64,000 nt of DNA, from contig JBMYJR010000001.1 in NCBI GenBank assembly GCA_049594615.1, positions 88,274 to 152,273 of the forward strand, in the 5' to 3' direction. This document shows positions 1 to 9,051 of the stretch, piece by piece; the stretch's first letter is position 1, and every line of letters starts with the position of its first letter. A model generated the notes under the pieces. That model ran no database searches, had not been told where the DNA came from, and saw only the letters and a list, made by a program, of their open reading frames with translations. Origin of the DNA: CAXPZW01 sp049594615 (GTDB taxonomy: Bacteria > Bacteroidota > Bacteroidia > Flavobacteriales_D > Sanyastnellaceae). The translations under genes and the position numbers were made by a program.

Positions 1-1658
1 CGGCGCGAGGCAGCATTGCTGAAGCTTTCGTAGCCCTGTGAGGTGTAGCGGGTCAATCCATCCTCACCTTGGATGGCCAGTACGTCGGGGATGTTGTGGA
101 AGATGTTTTCGCTCAGTGCGTTTCTAAAGGCGCCCATCTGCACGCGGTAGAACACACCTTGCTCGTCCAGAGAGGCCGGGGTATTGGCGTCCATTTGGCT
201 GCGCATTTGGGTTTCCATCACCGCGCTGAGTTCGCTCATGTCTTCCAGCTCGCCGCTGTTGGCGAGCGACACCGAACCTTCCACGCCTTGCTGCTCGAGT
301 TCAAGCTTGCGCTTGACGGCATCGGGCAGTTTCGCGTAGGCGCCCACCAGATACACGTCTTTGCCGTCTTTCTTGGTGGAAACCACATCATTGAAGCTGA
401 GCAGCAGGTTGATCTCCGCTTGGGTAAGCCCGCCTTCTTGCGGGGCCACCTCAACGCTGTAGGTATTGCTCCAGTGCGAAGGATCCGAGTCCATTCGCAT
501 GTGGATTTCATCGTAGTTGCGTTCGCCGTACCAAGGAATCGAGTCGGTCCAGAACAACCATTGCTGGCGGAAGAAGTCGTCGGTCAGCGCAATGCCGTCG
601 GCATCAACGTCGGCGCCTGCAGGGGTATCGGGTTCGGCGTCCAAGTAGTCGGGCACGCCATCACCGTCGCCGTCAAGCGGGCAACCGCGTTCGTCTACCG
701 GGGTGCCGGCTGGAGTCTTGGGACACTTGTCAAAGAAATCCGAGACACCATCACCGTCGCCGTCTTCGTCCTCAAAGGCGAAGAGCCCAGGTTCGGTTTC
801 GCCCGGCAGTTCCAGCACGTTGCGGCCTTTCGGAGTTTTGTTGAGGTCGTAGCTCAGCCCCAGGTTGGTGTACAAGAAGCGGTCGTTTTGCGCATTGGCT
901 GCAATCGGACCTTCGGGGTCTGAAATGTTGTCGATGCGGTCGGTGAAGGTGAAGTGCATTTCGGCACCCAAGCGCACGCGAAAGCGGTCGCCGCAGTTCC
1001 ATTGTACGCCAGCACCCACCGGTATGGCAAGTACCCGGTCGGGGTAGTTGCCCGCACCCTCGCTGTCGAGGCCGCGCAGATCGGTTTCATACACGTAATC
1101 GCGCGAAAGCAGGATGGCGTCGTCCTTGTTCAACGCATCTTGGGCGATGTTGCGGATGGTGCCATCGTCCCAGTAGTGGTACCAGTACCCATTGGCGTCT
1201 ATCAAGTCGGACTTGCTGAGGAATTCCAAGTTTTCGATCCCTACTGTCACCCACGGTAAAAAGCCACGCTTGCGAGCGTAGAAGTTGCCGAAGTTGTACT
1301 GGAGATTCACCCCAGTGGATCGGATTTCGCTTTGGAAATTCAAGGGAGAATTGCTGGCCCACTCGTTGACCGTCACCGTCCCAAACAGGGAAAAGGCCTG
1401 CACTTGCAGGTAGTCATTGACGTCAGCAGTGAGGCTGATGCGGTAACCGGGAGACGCCGAGCCGGGGTGGTACCCACCTTCGTTGCCACCGATTTCACCC
1501 ATGAACATAAATGTGCCGTAGTTCAGCCCCAGGTGAGGCTTGATCCGCAGCTTTTGAGGTTGCACGGGGGCAGGTTCCGAAACCGCTGAAGAATCGGATT
1601 GCGCGGCAGTGCTAAGCACCACGGCCATGCAGAGGAAGAAAGACATAATTGCTCGCAT
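1..1658 (-). CDS. Outer-membrane beta-barrel protein with TSP3 repeats and a SPOR-like domain (3' end cut off)
   Basis: The frame is open from ATG at 1658 to the window edge, about 552 codons, so the C-terminus is missing. It starts with a signal peptide (MRAIMSFFLCMAVVLSTAAQ). A barrel-like region of alternating aromatic and polar residues follows to about residue 285, then acidic calcium-type thrombospondin-3 repeats (DGDGDGVSDFFDKCP, DGDGDGVPDYLDAEP) around 300-345. Near the cut end FYRVQMGAF begins what looks like a SPOR fold, which binds peptidoglycan. This architecture suggests an OmpA-like envelope protein tying the outer membrane to the wall with SPOR in the anchoring role. The start codon lies inside a 14-bp palindrome. 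Function beyond envelope structure is unknown. Confidence 0.8.
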   Translation of the reverse strand, partial: MRAIMSFFLCMAVVLSTAAQSDSSAVSEPAPVQPQKLRIKPHLGLNYGTFMFMGEIGGNEGGYHPGSASPGYRISLTADVNDYLQVQAFSLFGTVTVNEWASNSPLNFQSEIRSTGVNLQYNFGNFYARKRGFLPWVTVGIENLEFLSKSDLIDANGYWYHYWDDGTIRNIAQDALNKDDAILLSRDYVYETDLRGLDSEGAGNYPDRVLAIPVGAGVQWNCGDRFRVRLGAEMHFTFTDRIDNISDPEGPIAANAQNDRFLYTNLGLSYDLNKTPKGRNVLELPGETEPGLFAFEDEDGDGDGVSDFFDKCPKTPAGTPVDERGCPLDGDGDGVPDYLDAEPDTPAGADVDADGIALTDDFFRQQWLFWTDSIPWYGERNYDEIHMRMDSDPSHWSNTYSVEVAPQEGGLTQAEINLLLSFNDVVSTKKDGKDVYLVGAYAKLPDAVKRKLELEQQGVEGSVSLANSGELEDMSELSAVMETQMRSQMDANTPASLDEQGVFYRVQMGAFRNALSENIFHNIPDVLAIQGEDGLTRYTSQGYESFSNAASR

Positions 1659-1667
1659 ACGTATGCG
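1654..1667. promoter_or_regulatory. 14-bp perfect palindrome over a start codon
   Basis: CGCATACGTATGCG is its own reverse complement and contains the ATG (1656-1658) of the minus-strand barrel gene. CTCGCATACG is also repeated directly at 1652-1661 and 1677-1686. This could be an operator or an mRNA structure blocking the start. No regulator is known. Confidence 0.4.
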
Positions 1668-1802
1668 TTGGTCTTTCTCGCATACGGAAGGAATTCTACA
1701 AGGTTACATGGGAGAGGAGATGGGTAGAGTGCAAAGCCTTCACCCACCCCCACTCTTATCACGCTTAATTCCCGATCCACTTGCCCTGAACAGTCTACTG
1801 CT

Positions 1803-3410
1803 TCAACCAAGTGCTACGCTCGGAACTTCGTAGTAGCCCGAACCTTTTACGACGTCCACCTCAAACTCACGTCCGTGGCGTTTGATGTTGAGGGTCCAAT
1901 GGGCGGGATGTTCATGGCTGGAGAGGACGTGGTCGCCATACCAGAGGCCGGCGGCGTCAGCGGGGCCATTGGGGGTGATGCCTTCGATCTTGTCTTGGTG
2001 AATGAGCAAGCCGCAGTGGTCAGAAATAGGGTTTTTGTTGGGGGAGAATGCGAGGGTCCAACCGCGTGCGGCAAACGCTTCATTCAGATGTGGGAGGTAG
2101 TCCTCGGTACCGTAGATGAGGCCGTCGAAGAGGTGGCCCACGTCGGTACCACTCACCTGTTCGATCAGGCGGCGGTAGTCGGCGGCGGTGTAGCCCTTGC
2201 CGGTTTTACCAAACTCCTCATACATCAGACGCATAACGTTGTCCATGCTGGCTTTCCCGTCGGTGGCTTGGCGGATGTGGGTGTCGAGGATGAAGGTGAC
2301 AAGGGCACCCTCGTTGTAGATGCTCACCTTGCGCCAGGGAATGCCGCGCACGTAGCCGTCGAGCCAGGTGTCCCAGCTGCTTTCGGCCACAGAATGGTTG
2401 AAGCGACCGGCGTTCCAGAGGTGGCGCTGCACCAGTTGGCCTACACGTTTGGCAAATTCCGCATCGTCAAACACGCCTGAGCGGTGCAGAAATTCATCGC
2501 CGAACCAAGTGGTCACCCCTTCGCACACGTAGCCGAGCTCGCTGTAATTCTCGCGCGAAAAGTCGTACGGCTGCATGTCTGCAGGGCGGATGGCTTTGAT
2601 GTTCCAGGTGTGGTAAAGCTCGTGGCAGGCGATGCCCATCAATTCACGGTAGGCCTCTTCTTTCTCCAAAGTCTCGTGAGGCCCTAGGGCAATCACAGTG
2701 CTGCGGCTGTGCTCTACCCCGTGACGAGCGGGGAAGCGGGGCACTTGGTACATGAAGTGGTAGTCCTCCACCGGGATGTCACCAAAGGCTTCCACCATGG
2801 GTGCGGTAAAGGCGGCATGTTCGCGTACAAAGCGGTCCAGGTCAAAGCGAACCTCGCCCATGATCCAAATGTGGTAGGTCTCGCTGCCCACATCGTACAT
2901 GCGGTGCTGGAGTTTGTCGGAGGCGATGAATGGAGCGTCCATCAGTTCTTGTACGTTGTCGGCAAACAGGACGGCTTTCTCGTGGCGGAGCTGGCAGGCA
3001 ATGGGGGTGGAAGCTGGCAAGTCCAAGGCCACTTCAAACGGTGCTTCTTGGTGGTTAACGTCGTAAAAGAAACAGTTGACAGGGTTGACATACACCTGCT
3101 CTTCGTCCAGCCAAGTGGACCCAGCGTTGAGCGTGTTGGCGTAAAACTGGTACTTGAGCTTTACGGTATCTGTGCCCCGCGTATTCACCACCCACAAATC
3201 TTTCGTAGCCTTCTGGTAGGCCAGGGGATGCCCCGTGCTGTCAGTCACTTCAAATCCACGGATACTTTTGGCGAAGTTCCCCAGCTCATAGCGACCTGGG
3301 CGCCAAGCGGGCAGTTGCAATTGAAGGGTGTCACTTGCGGCTTGGAATTCAGCCTCAAAGTGGATGAACTGTCGGTGGCGGTGTGGAAAGCTCAGGTGGT
3401 ACCGGGTCAT
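1803..3410 (-). CDS. M61 family glycyl-type aminopeptidase with PDZ domain
   Basis: 535 aa. This is a metallopeptidase of the M61 (glycyl aminopeptidase) family. The zinc motif HELYH sits in the family signature HELYHTWNIKAIRP, and CEGVTTWFGDEF downstream supplies the third ligand Glu. An N-terminal beta domain precedes the catalytic domain, and a PDZ domain (GLLIHQDKIEGITPNGPADAAGLWYGDHV) lies near residues 450-500. The start at 3410 (MTRYHLSFP) matches the family N-terminus; an upstream in-frame ATG at 3500 would run into the divergent rarA gene. There is no signal peptide, so the enzyme is probably cytoplasmic. Its physiological substrate is unknown. Confidence 0.9.
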   Translation of the reverse strand: MTRYHLSFPHRHRQFIHFEAEFQAASDTLQLQLPAWRPGRYELGNFAKSIRGFEVTDSTGHPLAYQKATKDLWVVNTRGTDTVKLKYQFYANTLNAGSTWLDEEQVYVNPVNCFFYDVNHQEAPFEVALDLPASTPIACQLRHEKAVLFADNVQELMDAPFIASDKLQHRMYDVGSETYHIWIMGEVRFDLDRFVREHAAFTAPMVEAFGDIPVEDYHFMYQVPRFPARHGVEHSRSTVIALGPHETLEKEEAYRELMGIACHELYHTWNIKAIRPADMQPYDFSRENYSELGYVCEGVTTWFGDEFLHRSGVFDDAEFAKRVGQLVQRHLWNAGRFNHSVAESSWDTWLDGYVRGIPWRKVSIYNEGALVTFILDTHIRQATDGKASMDNVMRLMYEEFGKTGKGYTAADYRRLIEQVSGTDVGHLFDGLIYGTEDYLPHLNEAFAARGWTLAFSPNKNPISDHCGLLIHQDKIEGITPNGPADAAGLWYGDHVLSSHEHPAHWTLNIKRHGREFEVDVVKGSGYYEVPSVALG

Positions 3411-3465
3411 GGAACGGGCAGATTTGAAGTAGATTCGAAGTCCGCAAATTCGTGAAAAGCCCGAG

Positions 3466-4749
3466 ATGAACGCCCCCGCCATTCCCCTTGCCGAACGCAT
3501 GCGTCCCCTGACGCTCGACGACTACATGGGCCAGGACCATTTGGTGGGCGAGGGCAGCGTATTGCGCCGCGCGATTGAAGCCGGTAACATCCCCTCCATG
3601 ATCTTTTGGGGACCGCCCGGGGTAGGCAAGACCACCTTGGCCACCATCATCTCGCACCAGCTCAACCGGCCCTTTTACACGCTTTCGGCCATCAACTCCG
3701 GGGTGAAGGACATCCGCGAGGTGATTTCCAAAGTGCAGAATCAAGGGCTGTTTGGCGGCAACAACGCCATCCTGTTCATCGACGAGATCCACCGCTTCAG
3801 CAAAAGCCAACAGGACTCACTGCTGGGAGCAGTAGAAAAGGGCACCATCACCTTGATCGGCGCTACTACTGAGAACCCGTCATTCGAAGTCATTTCAGCA
3901 CTCCTCAGCCGGAGCCAGGTGTACGTGATGAAGAGCTTTGACCGCGATGCGATGCGCTCTTTGGTCAACCGCGCGCTGGAAAAAGACGAGCTGCTGCGTG
4001 CGCGCACCATCGACATCCAAGAGGAAGAGGCCTTGTTTCGACTCTCGGGAGGCGACGCGCGCAAACTGCTCAACTCGCTTGAGCTTGTGGTCAACATGAA
4101 CCCGCAGGAACCGCTGGTGATCACCAATGAACTGGTGACAGACGCCATCCAAGAAAACCTGGCCCTCTACGACAAAGGCGGCGAGCAACATTACGATGTT
4201 ATCTCGGCCTTCATCAAATCCATCCGCGGTTCGGACCCCAATGCGGCAGTCTACTACCTGGCCCGCATGGTGGAGGGCGGGGAAGACCCCAAGTTCATTG
4301 CACGACGGTTGGTCATTCTGGCTTCCGAGGACATTGGCCTGGCCAACCCCAACGCGCTGCTTTTGGCCACCGCAAGCTTTGAGGCCATCGAACGCATTGG
4401 CTGGCCGGAAGGGCGGATCGTGCTCAGCCAATGCGCCATCTATTTGGCCTCCTCTCCGAAGAGCAACGCAGCCTACAAGGCCATCGGCGAGGCCCAATCC
4501 AAAGTGCGCGAAACCGGCGCTTTGTCTGTGCCGCTCCACATCCGCAACGCCCCCACCAAGCTCATGAAGGACTTGGGCTACGGCAGCAACTACGAGTACT
4601 CCCACGATTACGACCGCGGCTTCTCCCCCCAAGAATACCTCCCCGAGGAGATCAAAGGCACGCGCTTTTACACTCCCGGCAGCAACCCGGCGGAGGGGAA
4701 GTTGCAGGCTTATTTGAAGTCGCTGTGGGGGGGTAAGTACAAGTATTGA
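3466..4749 (+). CDS. rarA: Replication-associated recombination protein A (AAA+ ATPase)
   Basis: 427 aa, the normal length for RarA/MgsA. It is a clamp-loader-like AAA+ ATPase acting at stalled replication forks. Walker A GPPGVGKT is at residues 49-56 and Walker B LFIDEIHRF near 103-111; the sensor-1 region IGATTENPSFEV and the C-terminal RarA tetramerisation region (KSIRGSDPNAAVYYLARM) are intact. It is divergent from the M61 gene with a short shared spacer holding TAGATTCG at 3430-3437, a one-mismatch -7 element. A bidirectional terminator separates it from the convergent aldolase gene. Confidence 0.96.
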   Translation: MNAPAIPLAERMRPLTLDDYMGQDHLVGEGSVLRRAIEAGNIPSMIFWGPPGVGKTTLATIISHQLNRPFYTLSAINSGVKDIREVISKVQNQGLFGGNNAILFIDEIHRFSKSQQDSLLGAVEKGTITLIGATTENPSFEVISALLSRSQVYVMKSFDRDAMRSLVNRALEKDELLRARTIDIQEEEALFRLSGGDARKLLNSLELVVNMNPQEPLVITNELVTDAIQENLALYDKGGEQHYDVISAFIKSIRGSDPNAAVYYLARMVEGGEDPKFIARRLVILASEDIGLANPNALLLATASFEAIERIGWPEGRIVLSQCAIYLASSPKSNAAYKAIGEAQSKVRETGALSVPLHIRNAPTKLMKDLGYGSNYEYSHDYDRGFSPQEYLPEEIKGTRFYTPGSNPAEGKLQAYLKSLWGGKYKY

Positions 4750-4779
4750 GCGCGCAGGGATTTTCGAGTGCAAGAGCAA

Positions 4780-4799
4780 GTGCAAGCGGTGAGTGCAAG
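4780..4799. repeat. Dispersed 20-bp intergenic repeat, copy 1
   Basis: The sequence GTGCAAGCGGTGAGTGCAAG differs at one base from the copy at 10255-10274. It sits in a run of GTGCAAG units (4769-4799) between rarA and the terminator. Confidence 0.6.
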
Positions 4800-4900
4800 A
4801 GGTGGATGTTGCCAGGCCGGTTAGAGTGCTGGTTTTCTCCATCTGGTAGCGCCGAGTACACTCGGCACGAACCAACCAGTGGTGACGAAAAGGGAACAAA

Positions 4901-4926
4901 AAAGGCCCCGAAACTCGGAGCCTTTT
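4901..4926. terminator. Bidirectional rho-independent terminator
   Basis: The stem AAAGGCcCCGA / TCGGaGCCTTT has a 3-nt loop, an A-run on the left and a T-run on the right. It lies between the convergent rarA and aldolase genes and can stop transcription from both sides. Confidence 0.8.
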
Positions 4927-4948
4927 TCAATGGGTTATACCGCTAGGA

Positions 4949-6016
4949 CTATGCGTTGCGGTTCAGAGCGTTGAGGTCGTCGAAGGCCATTTTGAGGCGT
5001 TCGATGAACGTTTGCTCTGCCACACGCAGCCATTTGCGGGGGTCGTAGTATTTCTTGTTGGGGACATCATCGCCGTCGGGGTTGCCGATTTGGCTGTTGA
5101 GGTAATCGATGTTGCCGGTCACGTAGTCGCGCACGCCGCTGAGGAAGGCCCACTGCATGTCGGTGTCGATGTTCATCTTGATGGCGCCGTACTCGATGGC
5201 CTCGCGGATGTGTTCTTGACTTGAGCCGGAGCCGCCGTGGAACACGAAGTGCACAGGGTTGTGGCCGGTGCCGAACTTCTCTTGGATGTAGTCCTGCGAG
5301 TTCTTGAGGATCTTAGGAGTCAGGGTCACGTTGCCGGGCTTGTATACGCCATGCACGTTACCAAAGGCCGCAGCCACGGTGAAGCGGTGCGAGATGGCGT
5401 TCAGGTGCTCGTATGCGTAAGCCACTTCCTCAGGCTGGGTGTACAGCTTGGACGAATCGATGCCGGTGTTGTCCACACCGTCTTCCTCACCGCCGGTGAC
5501 GCCGAGCTCGATTTCCAGGGTCATGCCCATAGCGCTCATGCGCTTGTGGTACTCCGCACACGTGGCGATGTTTTCTTCGAGAGGCTCCTCACTCAGGTCG
5601 ATCATGTGAGAGCTGTAGAGCGGACGGCCGGTAGCTTCAAAGTGACGCTCGCTGGCGTCCAACAACCCGTCGATCCATGGCAAGAGTTTGCGGGCGCAGT
5701 GGTCGGTGTGCAGGATCACGGGCACTTCGTACGCCTCAGCGAGGGTATGTACGTGGTGTGCGGCCGAGATGCTGCCGAGCACGGTGGCACGCTGTTGCTC
5801 GTTGCTCAGGCCTTTGCCTGCGTAGAACTGGGCGCCGCCGTTGGAGAGTTGCACAATCACGGGTGAGTTGACCTCACGCGCGGTTTCCAATACGCCGTTC
5901 AGCGAGTTGGTGCCCACCACGTTGACCGCGGGCAGGGCGTAATTGTTGTCGTTGGCGTGTTGGAGCAATTCCTGCACTTGGTCGCCGTGCAGCACTCCTG
6001 ATCGAAATCGGGCCAT
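4949..6016 (-). CDS. fbaA: Fructose-bisphosphate aldolase, class II
   Basis: 355 aa, matching class IIA aldolases. The enzyme reversibly cleaves fructose 1,6-bisphosphate to DHAP and glyceraldehyde 3-phosphate in glycolysis and gluconeogenesis. HTDH (residues 103-106) supplies a catalytic Asp and a zinc ligand; the Glu-rich strand LEIELGVTGGEEDG and the phosphate-binding FHGGSGSS are present. The start at 6016 (MARFRSGVLHGDQ) fits the family; an upstream in-frame extension lacks similarity. TAAATTCG about 30 nt upstream is a one-mismatch -7 element. The gene is divergent from the BtuF-like gene. Confidence 0.96.
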   Translation of the reverse strand: MARFRSGVLHGDQVQELLQHANDNNYALPAVNVVGTNSLNGVLETAREVNSPVIVQLSNGGAQFYAGKGLSNEQQRATVLGSISAAHHVHTLAEAYEVPVILHTDHCARKLLPWIDGLLDASERHFEATGRPLYSSHMIDLSEEPLEENIATCAEYHKRMSAMGMTLEIELGVTGGEEDGVDNTGIDSSKLYTQPEEVAYAYEHLNAISHRFTVAAAFGNVHGVYKPGNVTLTPKILKNSQDYIQEKFGTGHNPVHFVFHGGSGSSQEHIREAIEYGAIKMNIDTDMQWAFLSGVRDYVTGNIDYLNSQIGNPDGDDVPNKKYYDPRKWLRVAEQTFIERLKMAFDDLNALNRNA

Positions 6017-6128
6017 GGTTCTCAATAATTTGGTCGCGAATTTAAGGCACCCGTGCCCACCAGAGGTCCTGAATCCCCCACCGATTTCGTTTCGATGTAG
6101 TCTGTACACGGATTCCGATCTTGCACCC

Positions 6129-6929
6129 GTGAACGTTACCGATCAACTCGGCATCGCCCTCGAATTTGACCGCTCGCCGCAGCGGATTGTGTCGCTGGTT
6201 CCCTCCATCACCGAGTGGTTGTGGGACATGGGGCTCGAAGACCGCGTGGTGGGCATCACCAAATTCTGCGTCCGTCCCGAAGCTTGGTTCCGCAGCAAAC
6301 CCCGCATCGGCGGCACCAAACAAGTCCACCTCGACCGCCTGGTGGCCCTGAGGCCCGACCTGGTCATTGCCAACAAGGAGGAAAACGACGCGTCCGACGT
6401 AGCGGCCATCCGTGCCGCCGGTATCCCGGTCTGGACCAGCGATGTGCGCACCTGGGACGACGCCCTTGACATGATGCACCTGCTCGGTGAACTTTTGGAT
6501 GTATCGGGCAGGGCTGCCGCGCTCAACATGGAGTTGAAGCAATCTGATCCCAATGCAGGCATACCCCTCAAACGCGCCGCCTATGCCGTATGGAATGAAC
6601 CCCTGATGCTGGCCGGTACCGACACCTTCATCCACGACATCCTGGCTCGCCTCGGCTTTGAAAACGTCGTCCAAACCATGCGCTACCCCGCCTTCACCGA
6701 CCCAGAACTAGAAGCCACGCACCCGGAAGTACTTCTACTCCCTTCAGAGCCGTTTCCATTTGCTGAAAAGCACCTGCCCGCCTTGCAAGCACGCTTCCCC
6801 AATACTCAACTCGTCCTCGTGGATGGTGAGATGTTTAGTTGGTATGGAAGCCGCATGAAGTATGTTAGAGAGTACGGAGAGCGACTTAGGGAGGAGTTGG
6901 GCACAATAAGGAGTCTCAAAGACTGTTAA
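6129..6929 (+). CDS. BtuF/TroA-like helical-backbone metal receptor family protein
   Basis: 266 aa from GTG 6129 (VNVTDQLGIALEF). It has the periplasmic cobalamin/iron-siderophore binding fold: RIVSLVPSITEWLWDMGL, GGTKQVHLDRLVALRPDLVIANKEEN, and a C-terminal lobe ending in GEMFSWYGSRMKYVREY. No convincing signal peptide or lipobox precedes it with this start, and upstream residues look non-coding, so it may act in the cytoplasm, as seen for cobalamin-binding homologues in Bacteroidota. There are no ABC permease or ATPase genes beside it. The ligand is inferred, not shown. Confidence 0.8.
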   Translation: MNVTDQLGIALEFDRSPQRIVSLVPSITEWLWDMGLEDRVVGITKFCVRPEAWFRSKPRIGGTKQVHLDRLVALRPDLVIANKEENDASDVAAIRAAGIPVWTSDVRTWDDALDMMHLLGELLDVSGRAAALNMELKQSDPNAGIPLKRAAYAVWNEPLMLAGTDTFIHDILARLGFENVVQTMRYPAFTDPELEATHPEVLLLPSEPFPFAEKHLPALQARFPNTQLVLVDGEMFSWYGSRMKYVREYGERLREELGTIRSLKDC

Positions 6930-6976
6930 CTGAATCCATTAGAAGTTGATTTCACGAGTAATAATTGAAGGGGTTT

Positions 6977-8227
6977 ATGGAGCTGAATGCACTGATTTAT
7001 TTTCTTTCTGCTGGATTCATTCTTTCAAATTCATTGGTTTTAGGCCTATTATTCCTTACAGTCAAGTCTGATAACAGAGGGGCAAACATCTTTCTTGGAC
7101 TATTTTTTTGGAGTATTGCAGGTAACTTATGTAATGATTTTCTTACCTATTTCCAGATCAATGAAGAATTAGGTGTCTCGCTGTTCATAGTTGAACCTTT
7201 TCTGTTTAGCCTGCCGCTGTTGTTCCTCTATTTATTGGCAACAATGAATAAAGAGATCAGAACATGGCACTACCTACTCTTTCTCCCAGGTGTTCTCCAT
7301 AATATATTGATACACTCTGATGGATTGTTCTTCAAAGAGAGTGTCACGACCATTTTTGAAGCAATCGTTTACTGCTTAGAGATCGCTTTGTTGGTATATG
7401 CCTACAGCCTATTACGTTACCACCATAAGAGGATAGTCGATTATTATTCGGATATAGAGAATAAAACGCTTGCCTGGTTAAAAAGCATTTTTGCTCTGAA
7501 TGTCCTGGTCCATTTATTCAGTATATCCACGTTTATCATGGATCTGTCACATATGGAGGTTCTTGAATTCGCAATAGACACCTTTGCCATAGGCCTAACC
7601 TTATTCATGGTTTTCTGGACTGCTTATAATGGCTTTTCACAGCCAGGAATCTTCAAGCAACAGCTTTCATTGACCGTTCCTAATCTAGGAAGCATTGAAA
7701 CAACTATTCTTAAGCAAACCCGAGATGTCAATTTGGAAAAGGACATGATCGGCACAGTTGAGAAGAGTAGCACCGCCCATTTAACAAAAGATAGAGCTCC
7801 CAGCTCAGGCCAGCACAGTCATAAGCCTAAAGAAAACGAACCGCAATTTGGCGGGGGGAAGTCGATGGTCTCTGATTTTGACATGCAACGATTTAATGCA
7901 ATTAAGGAGCTCATTTGGGAACAAGAACTCTTCACCAAGCCAAAATTGACTTTACGTGATTTATCAGAATCAGCAGATTTGAAGGAGAAGGAATTATCAC
8001 GTTTGATAAATGAGTGTGGGCAAATCAGTTTTTACCAGCTTATCAACGGTTATCGTATAGACAAATTCAAAGCTTTGTCGGAAACTTCAAAGGCTGACGA
8101 ATTGTCAATTTGGGGATTGGCAATGGAAGTTGGGTTTTCTTCAAAGTCAGCATTTTATAGCTTGTTCAAAGAGCATGAGGCAATGACTCCGTTACAATAC
8201 CAAACGGCTCAAAAAAAGTCCATCTAG
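6977..8227 (+). CDS. Membrane-anchored AraC-family transcriptional regulator
   Basis: 416 aa from ATG 6977; a TTG 12 nt upstream is possible. Roughly seven hydrophobic segments fill residues 1-220 (for example LIYFLSAGFILSNSLVLGLL), followed by a hydrophilic linker rich in Lys/Ser/Thr and a C-terminal AraC helix-turn-helix pair (TLRDLSESADLKEKELSRLI and IWGLAMEVGFSSKSAFYSLF, then MTPLQYQ). This layout is common in Bacteroidota for regulators sensing a membrane or periplasmic cue. It is the first gene of the AT-rich island; targets may be the two genes after it, by proximity only. Confidence 0.88.
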   Translation: MELNALIYFLSAGFILSNSLVLGLLFLTVKSDNRGANIFLGLFFWSIAGNLCNDFLTYFQINEELGVSLFIVEPFLFSLPLLFLYLLATMNKEIRTWHYLLFLPGVLHNILIHSDGLFFKESVTTIFEAIVYCLEIALLVYAYSLLRYHHKRIVDYYSDIENKTLAWLKSIFALNVLVHLFSISTFIMDLSHMEVLEFAIDTFAIGLTLFMVFWTAYNGFSQPGIFKQQLSLTVPNLGSIETTILKQTRDVNLEKDMIGTVEKSSTAHLTKDRAPSSGQHSHKPKENEPQFGGGKSMVSDFDMQRFNAIKELIWEQELFTKPKLTLRDLSESADLKEKELSRLINECGQISFYQLINGYRIDKFKALSETSKADELSIWGLAMEVGFSSKSAFYSLFKEHEAMTPLQYQTAQKKSI

Positions 8228-8308
8228 AAGCAGAAGGACTGTTTTCATTGACTGTACCCCTTGTTGGAGTAATGGTTCAGTTATGCTTGCAGAAAAAATA
8301 TCTGAATT

Positions 8309-9004
8309 ATGAAACAAACAATTGGAAGCTGCCTCTTACTAATGACGGTTGCTGTAACTGCGAATGCGCAAAGCTATTTAGGACAATGGTATTCGGAGGA
8401 GAATGACACCTACTTGTTGTTTGATGTTGATAGTCTCGTTTATGCATACGGAGTGGAACCAGATAATTGCTACGAGTTCGAAACGTTCGCACACGCAGAC
8501 GATGGCGAATTCATTACGTTATCTGACATTGAAGGATCTGTTTCGATCCCATACGTGTTAGAAGCAGACACTTTACTGATAACAGAGGAGCAAGAGGAAG
8601 TAAGCTACGTCGCAAGTAACCAAGACTTGAGTTCATTATTCAATTGTGCGGATATCTATTCGTGGTCCTGTGGAATCCAAGGCTGTTTTCAAACAACTGT
8701 TGGGGATGGGGAATACTTGTCGGAAGATGACTGCACAGAATTTTGTTCGTTCACTTCCATAACAGAACAAGAAGGAAAGCGAGTACTGGTTTACCCTAAT
8801 CCTTTCAGAGACCATGCAGTACTCGAGTTCAAGGACAACCCGATTGAATACAATTTATACGATATCAACGGCAGAATCCATCGATCTGAAAGAGTGATAG
8901 GAAAACGTTTAGAGCTTAACAAGGGAGACCTGCCATCAGGCATTTACCATTTGGAGGTGGTTTGGAAATCCACAGTATCAACGGTAAGACTGATCATAGA
9001 GTAG
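8309..9004 (+). CDS. Secreted T9SS cargo protein of unknown function
   Basis: 231 aa. A signal peptide (MKQTIGSCLLLMTVAVTANAQ) is followed by an acidic domain resembling no family I know, with cysteines clustered at about residues 112-145, then a type A T9SS sorting domain (VYPNPFRDHAVLEF to SGIYHLEVVWKS). The protein should be exported and attached to the surface or released by the type IX system. Codon and base use are AT-rich like its neighbours in 6.9-10.2 kb. It is 47 nt from the next gene and probably co-transcribed with it. Confidence 0.75.
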   Translation: MKQTIGSCLLLMTVAVTANAQSYLGQWYSEENDTYLLFDVDSLVYAYGVEPDNCYEFETFAHADDGEFITLSDIEGSVSIPYVLEADTLLITEEQEEVSYVASNQDLSSLFNCADIYSWSCGIQGCFQTTVGDGEYLSEDDCTEFCSFTSITEQEGKRVLVYPNPFRDHAVLEFKDNPIEYNLYDINGRIHRSERVIGKRLELNKGDLPSGIYHLEVVWKSTVSTVRLIIE

Positions 9005-9051
9005 GAAGTACGAACAATAATCGACCGAACGAATCAGAGGAATTTAAGATA

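Noticed and set aside
6015..6128. Upstream extension of the BtuF-like protein
   Set aside because: Overlaps the aldolase start and promoter region; residues show no family similarity or signal peptide.
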